A stretch of DNA of 64,000 bases from an uncultured Mollicutes bacterium (GTDB taxonomy: Bacteria; Bacillota_I; Bacilli_A; ML615J-28; CAG-313), in NCBI GenBank assembly GCA_900548675.1, contig URLJ01000001.1, positions 62,001 to 126,000 on the forward strand, read 5' to 3'. Shown here piece by piece: positions 62,495-64,000 of the stretch; position 1 is the stretch's first letter; each line of letters begins with the position of its first letter. The notes under the pieces were generated by a model, which did not search any database, had not been told where the DNA came from, and was given only the letters and a program-made list of their open reading frames with translations. A program made the position numbers and the translations under genes.

Positions 62495-62695
62495 TGCCGC
62501 ACCAAACATTTGTTTGTCAAATTTCAACTCTTTATTGCCGGCACGCTCGCAGCCTACTGTCAAATTTCTACCACCCTCGCCGCCTCCTAAGGAGCTGCAA
62601 AGGAGCTGGGAGCTGCGTTGTCAAATTTTCGCCAGGAGCTGCGTTCAACCTCCCAGGTTTACATAATATGTTTACAGGAGCTGCAAAGCCAACGT
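62495..62695. repeat. GC-richer non-coding stretch with AGGAGCTGC repeats
   Basis: About 200 nt with no convincing gene. It has AGGAGCTGC or close variants at 62590, 62601, 62608, 62634 and 62676; TGTCAAATTT at 62516, 62558 and 62619; CCAAACATTTGTT near 62503; and another GTTTACATAA at 62657. It looks like an expanded inverted-repeat element, with base composition unlike its neighbours. Confidence 0.55.
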
Positions 62696-62724
62696 TTGAC
62701 TTTTAGTACAAATTCATGTATAAT
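62696..62724 (+). promoter_or_regulatory. early promoter
   Basis: TTGACT (62696-62701), 17-bp spacer, TATAAT (62719-62724) followed by TATATTATAG. Confidence 0.8.
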
Positions 62725-62760
62725 TATATTATAGAAAAAATAAAGAAAGGGTTGATTTAA

Positions 62761-63066
62761 ATGGGTAATAGAGATAGAATAATTAGATGGGACGACGAAA
62801 ACAATGCACACAGATATTTTGTTAATGGCAGATTAGTAGGATGTGGATATGACTTTTTAGAAGTATTCGAGAAAGCTGCACCATTCTTACACATTGGCAG
62901 AGAAATAGTAACTCGTCAAGTTTGTCTTTGTGATATTGACAGCGACTTATCAGATACAAAAACAGGTATGATAGTAGATTTCTTAAACGAAGCTAAAAGA
63001 TTAACAGAATTTCAAGAAAAAGCATTATACGAATTTGACTTCACATCTTTGTTAGAATTGATATAA
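62761..63066 (+). CDS. hypothetical early protein, 101 aa
   Basis: A 101-aa protein with its own promoter and AAAGGG before the ATG. It is mixed alpha/beta with YFVNGRLVGCGYDFLEVFEKAAPFLHIG and an acidic end. Not recognised. It is the last protein gene before the RNA block, whose promoter begins 8 nt after its stop. Confidence 0.6.
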   Translation: MGNRDRIIRWDDENNAHRYFVNGRLVGCGYDFLEVFEKAAPFLHIGREIVTRQVCLCDIDSDLSDTKTGMIVDFLNEAKRLTEFQEKALYEFDFTSLLELI

Positions 63067-63073
63067 CGCACAT

Positions 63074-63102
63074 TTGACTTTTAGTTAAAAGTGTTATATA
63101 AT
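63074..63102 (+). promoter_or_regulatory. promoter of the RNA block
   Basis: TTGACT (63074-63079), 17-bp spacer, TATAAT (63097-63102) followed by ATTATTATAG. Transcription should start near 63109 and read the structured RNA and the tRNAs. Confidence 0.8.
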
Positions 63103-63108
63103 ATTATT

Positions 63109-63466
63109 ATAGAAAATAAATAATATTTTCTTAGCGATGAAAACCACCGTATCAGTGGCTAGTCGCACACAAATCCTTAGGTCAGTAATTAAGCGCAGTC
63201 ATGATGGGCTTAGTGAAGGATAAGGTTGACTGTTAGTGAACGAGGACTATCAAGTTATCAGTAGGAAGAAACTGTTCCCAGGTTGTTGGAATCGGGGTGA
63301 GAGAACCAACCAGACCGAAACTGAAAGAGGCTCCGCACCTATGCGTTAAATGGCGATAGCAGAGATTAGTTATCTGCGAGTAAGAGACATATTATTTAAT
63401 TAGTGCACACTCTCTTGCGTGCGGGGTTTGTATCATTTAGAACTATAGTCGCCCCGCAATTTATAT
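63109..63466 (+). ncRNA. candidate large structured non-coding RNA next to tRNAs
   Basis: About 358 nt between a consensus promoter and the first tRNA, with no ORF supported by a ribosome site and clearly higher G+C than the genes. Helices seen: GCGA 63134 with TCGC 63163, enclosing CCAC 63144 with GTGG 63155; a pseudoknot of ATCCTT 63173 with AAGGAT 63216 crossed by CAGTCA 63196 with TGACTG 63227; GTTGG 63285 with CCAAC 63306; GCAGA 63359 with TCTGC 63373; AAGAGA 63382 with TCTCTT 63411; TGCGGGG 63420 with CCCCGCA 63452. Large phage RNAs beside tRNAs are known (GOLLD, ROOL); I cannot confirm membership. It lacks RNase P and tmRNA landmarks. Confidence 0.65.
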
Positions 63467-63543
63467 GCATTAGTATGCAAACTGGCAAAGCAGCTGGTCT
63501 TAGAAACCAGTGTATGAAAGTTCGACTCTTTCCTAATGCACCA
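63467..63543 (+). tRNA. tRNA with UAG anticodon, short variable loop
   Basis: Cloverleaf: acceptor GCATTAG / CTAATGC (7 of 7 bp), a D arm with GG, anticodon stem CTGGT / ACCAG with loop CTTAGAA (anticodon UAG, reading CUA as Leu), T arm GAAAG-TTCGACT-CTTTC, A73 and encoded CCA. Leu tRNAs normally have a long variable arm, but here it is only TGTAT. So either an atypical Leu tRNA or another identity. Confidence 0.8.
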
Positions 63544-63611
63544 AATTATGGTTTGCGAGGCACCCATCGGTGAGAGCTGCACATCTCACATGAGAAAACC
63601 TCGGTGCATAT
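63544..63611 (+). other. structured spacer between tRNAs
   Basis: 68 nt with a cloverleaf-like plan: outer CGAGG 63556 with CCTCG 63599, and inner arms CACC / GGTG (63561-63572) and TGAGA / TCTCA (63571-63588). There is no T-loop TTCRA, so it is a decayed tRNA or a domain of the larger RNA. Its end forms the palindrome GGTGCATATGCACC with the next tRNA acceptor. Confidence 0.4.
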
Positions 63612-63698
63612 GCACCTTTGGCGGAATAGGCAGACGCGTGGGACTTAAAATCCCATGGACGAGAGTCCGTCCCAGTTCGATTCTGGGAAGGTGCACCA
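63612..63698 (+). tRNA. tRNA-Leu (UAA)
   Basis: Acceptor GCACCTT / AAGGTGC, D arm GCG / CGC with GG, anticodon stem TGGGA / TCCCA with loop CTTAAAA (anticodon UAA), long variable arm GGAC-GAGA-GTCC, T arm CCCAG-TTCGATT-CTGGG, A73 and encoded CCA. A complete class II tRNA suited to the TTA-rich codon use of this phage. Confidence 0.95.
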
Positions 63699-63856
63699 GC
63701 AGGGCGAACCCGTAACGTCCCTTTGCAAATAGAATATCGGGTGGTGTGGATAAGCGAAGCTACAATGCTCAATAATAGTAGTTCTTGTTATTTATTTTTT
63801 CGTATACCATTTGGGTATACAGAACGCGCGGCGTCGCAAGCGACAGCCGTTTATAT
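63699..63856 (+). other. structured spacer between tRNA-Leu and tRNA-Tyr
   Basis: 158 nt with GCAGGG 63699 pairing CCCT 63719, GTATACC 63802 with GGTATAC 63814 inside an outer GTTC 63781 / GAAC 63822, and GTCG-CAAG-CGAC (63833-63844). No ORF with a ribosome site. It is too long for a simple tRNA spacer and may hold another small RNA. Confidence 0.4.
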
Positions 63857-63943
63857 GGGTCTTTGGGTGAGCTGGCTAAAACCGCCAGACTGTAAATCTG
63901 GTCTCTTCGGAGTACCCTGGTTCGAATCCAGGAGGGCCCACCA
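63857..63943 (+). tRNA. tRNA-Tyr (GUA)
   Basis: Acceptor GGGTCTT / AGGGCCC (with wobbles), D loop with GG, anticodon stem CCAGA / TCTGG with loop CTGTAAA (anticodon GUA), class II variable arm TCTCTTCGGAGTA, T arm CCTGG-TTCGAAT-CCAGG, A73 and encoded CCA. Confidence 0.95.
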
Positions 63944-63949
63944 TTATAT

Positions 63950-64000
63950 TCGCGGGTGGTGTAATTGGTAACACGACGGACTTTGACTCCGTAGAGTGTT
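63950..64000 (+). tRNA. tRNA-Gln (UUG), 3' end cut by window
   Basis: Only the 5' two thirds are visible: acceptor strand, D arm GTGT-AATTGGTA-ACAC, anticodon stem ACGGA / TCCGT with loop CTTTGAC (anticodon UUG). The T arm lies beyond the edge. Confidence 0.85.

Noticed and set aside
62494..62706. Open frame of 70 codons in the gap before 62761
   Set aside because: No ribosome site, odd composition, and it covers repeat elements and the promoter at 62696.
63109..63466. RNase P RNA, tmRNA or group I intron in the structured region
   Set aside because: No GAGGAAAGUC-type RNase P core and no tmRNA tag ORF or tRNA-like ends were seen. The adjacent tRNA is continuous, so no intron interrupts it.
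63467..63543. Possible amber-suppressor tRNA and TAG recoding
   Set aside because: The anticodon is UAG, which reads CUA, not CUA reading UAG. TAG is used as a normal stop in several genes with terminators directly after it.
63533..63971. Overlapping open frames on both strands across the tRNA block
   Set aside because: They run through tRNA genes and have no ribosome site; they reflect the GC-richer RNA sequence.

Overview
This window is part of a large tailed-phage (siphovirus-like) genome from a low-GC, anaerobic Gram-positive host, most likely a gut Firmicute. The evidence is a base composition of about 30% G+C (by eye), AGGAGG ribosome binding sites before nearly every gene, an amidase/SH3 endolysin, an oxygen-sensitive class III ribonucleotide reductase (NrdD/NrdG) and flavin-dependent ThyX. 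No integrase, repressor or other lysogeny gene is visible. The first gene is cut at the left edge and the last tRNA at the right edge, so the genome continues on both sides.

Layout. (1) 1-13825, + strand: replication and nucleotide genes. They are a RecJ-like exonuclease (partial), a 3D-domain cell-wall protein, a DnaE-type polymerase, an orphan protein, two small zinc-binding proteins, NrdD, NrdG, an SPFH/band-7 protein, two small unknowns, dUTPase, ThyX, a RuvC-like resolvase and one unknown. Two consensus promoters (1518, 9798) serve it. (2) 13832-13851: a bidirectional terminator separates it from the converging late block. (3) 13862-56498, - strand: the late block, transcribed right to left in the order packaging proteins and TerL, portal, protease-scaffold fusion, decoration-like protein, major capsid, connectors, two paralogous tail-tube proteins, very long tape measure (2597 aa), Dit with a large insertion, Tal-like protein, fibre proteins, a collar-type fibre, endolysin and holin. 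A near-perfect promoter with a palindrome at its start site (56563-56616) drives it. (4) 56580-57180: a roughly 600-bp non-coding divergent control region full of short repeats, a candidate origin or regulatory hub. (5) 57220-63066, + strand: small early genes, many with their own consensus promoter (17-bp spacers) and terminator. Several are separated by a recurring element, TTATGTWAAC - GC-rich core - GTTTACATAA. Products include a HAD nucleotidase, a DEDDh exonuclease, an HEIGH metallopeptidase and a pair of basic-tailed paralogues. (6) 63074-64000: a dedicated promoter followed by about 360 nt of structured, non-coding, GC-richer sequence, then a tRNA array (UAG anticodon, Leu-UAA, Tyr-GUA, Gln-UUG cut by the edge) with further structured spacers.

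How it works together: the early cassettes and control region would act first, the left module makes and proofreads DNA and supplies dNTPs under anaerobic conditions, and the single late promoter then drives packaging, assembly and lysis. The most novel material is the structured RNA next to the tRNAs, the repeated early promoter/inverted-repeat module, and an unusual hairpin-spaced translation start before the collar fibre gene.
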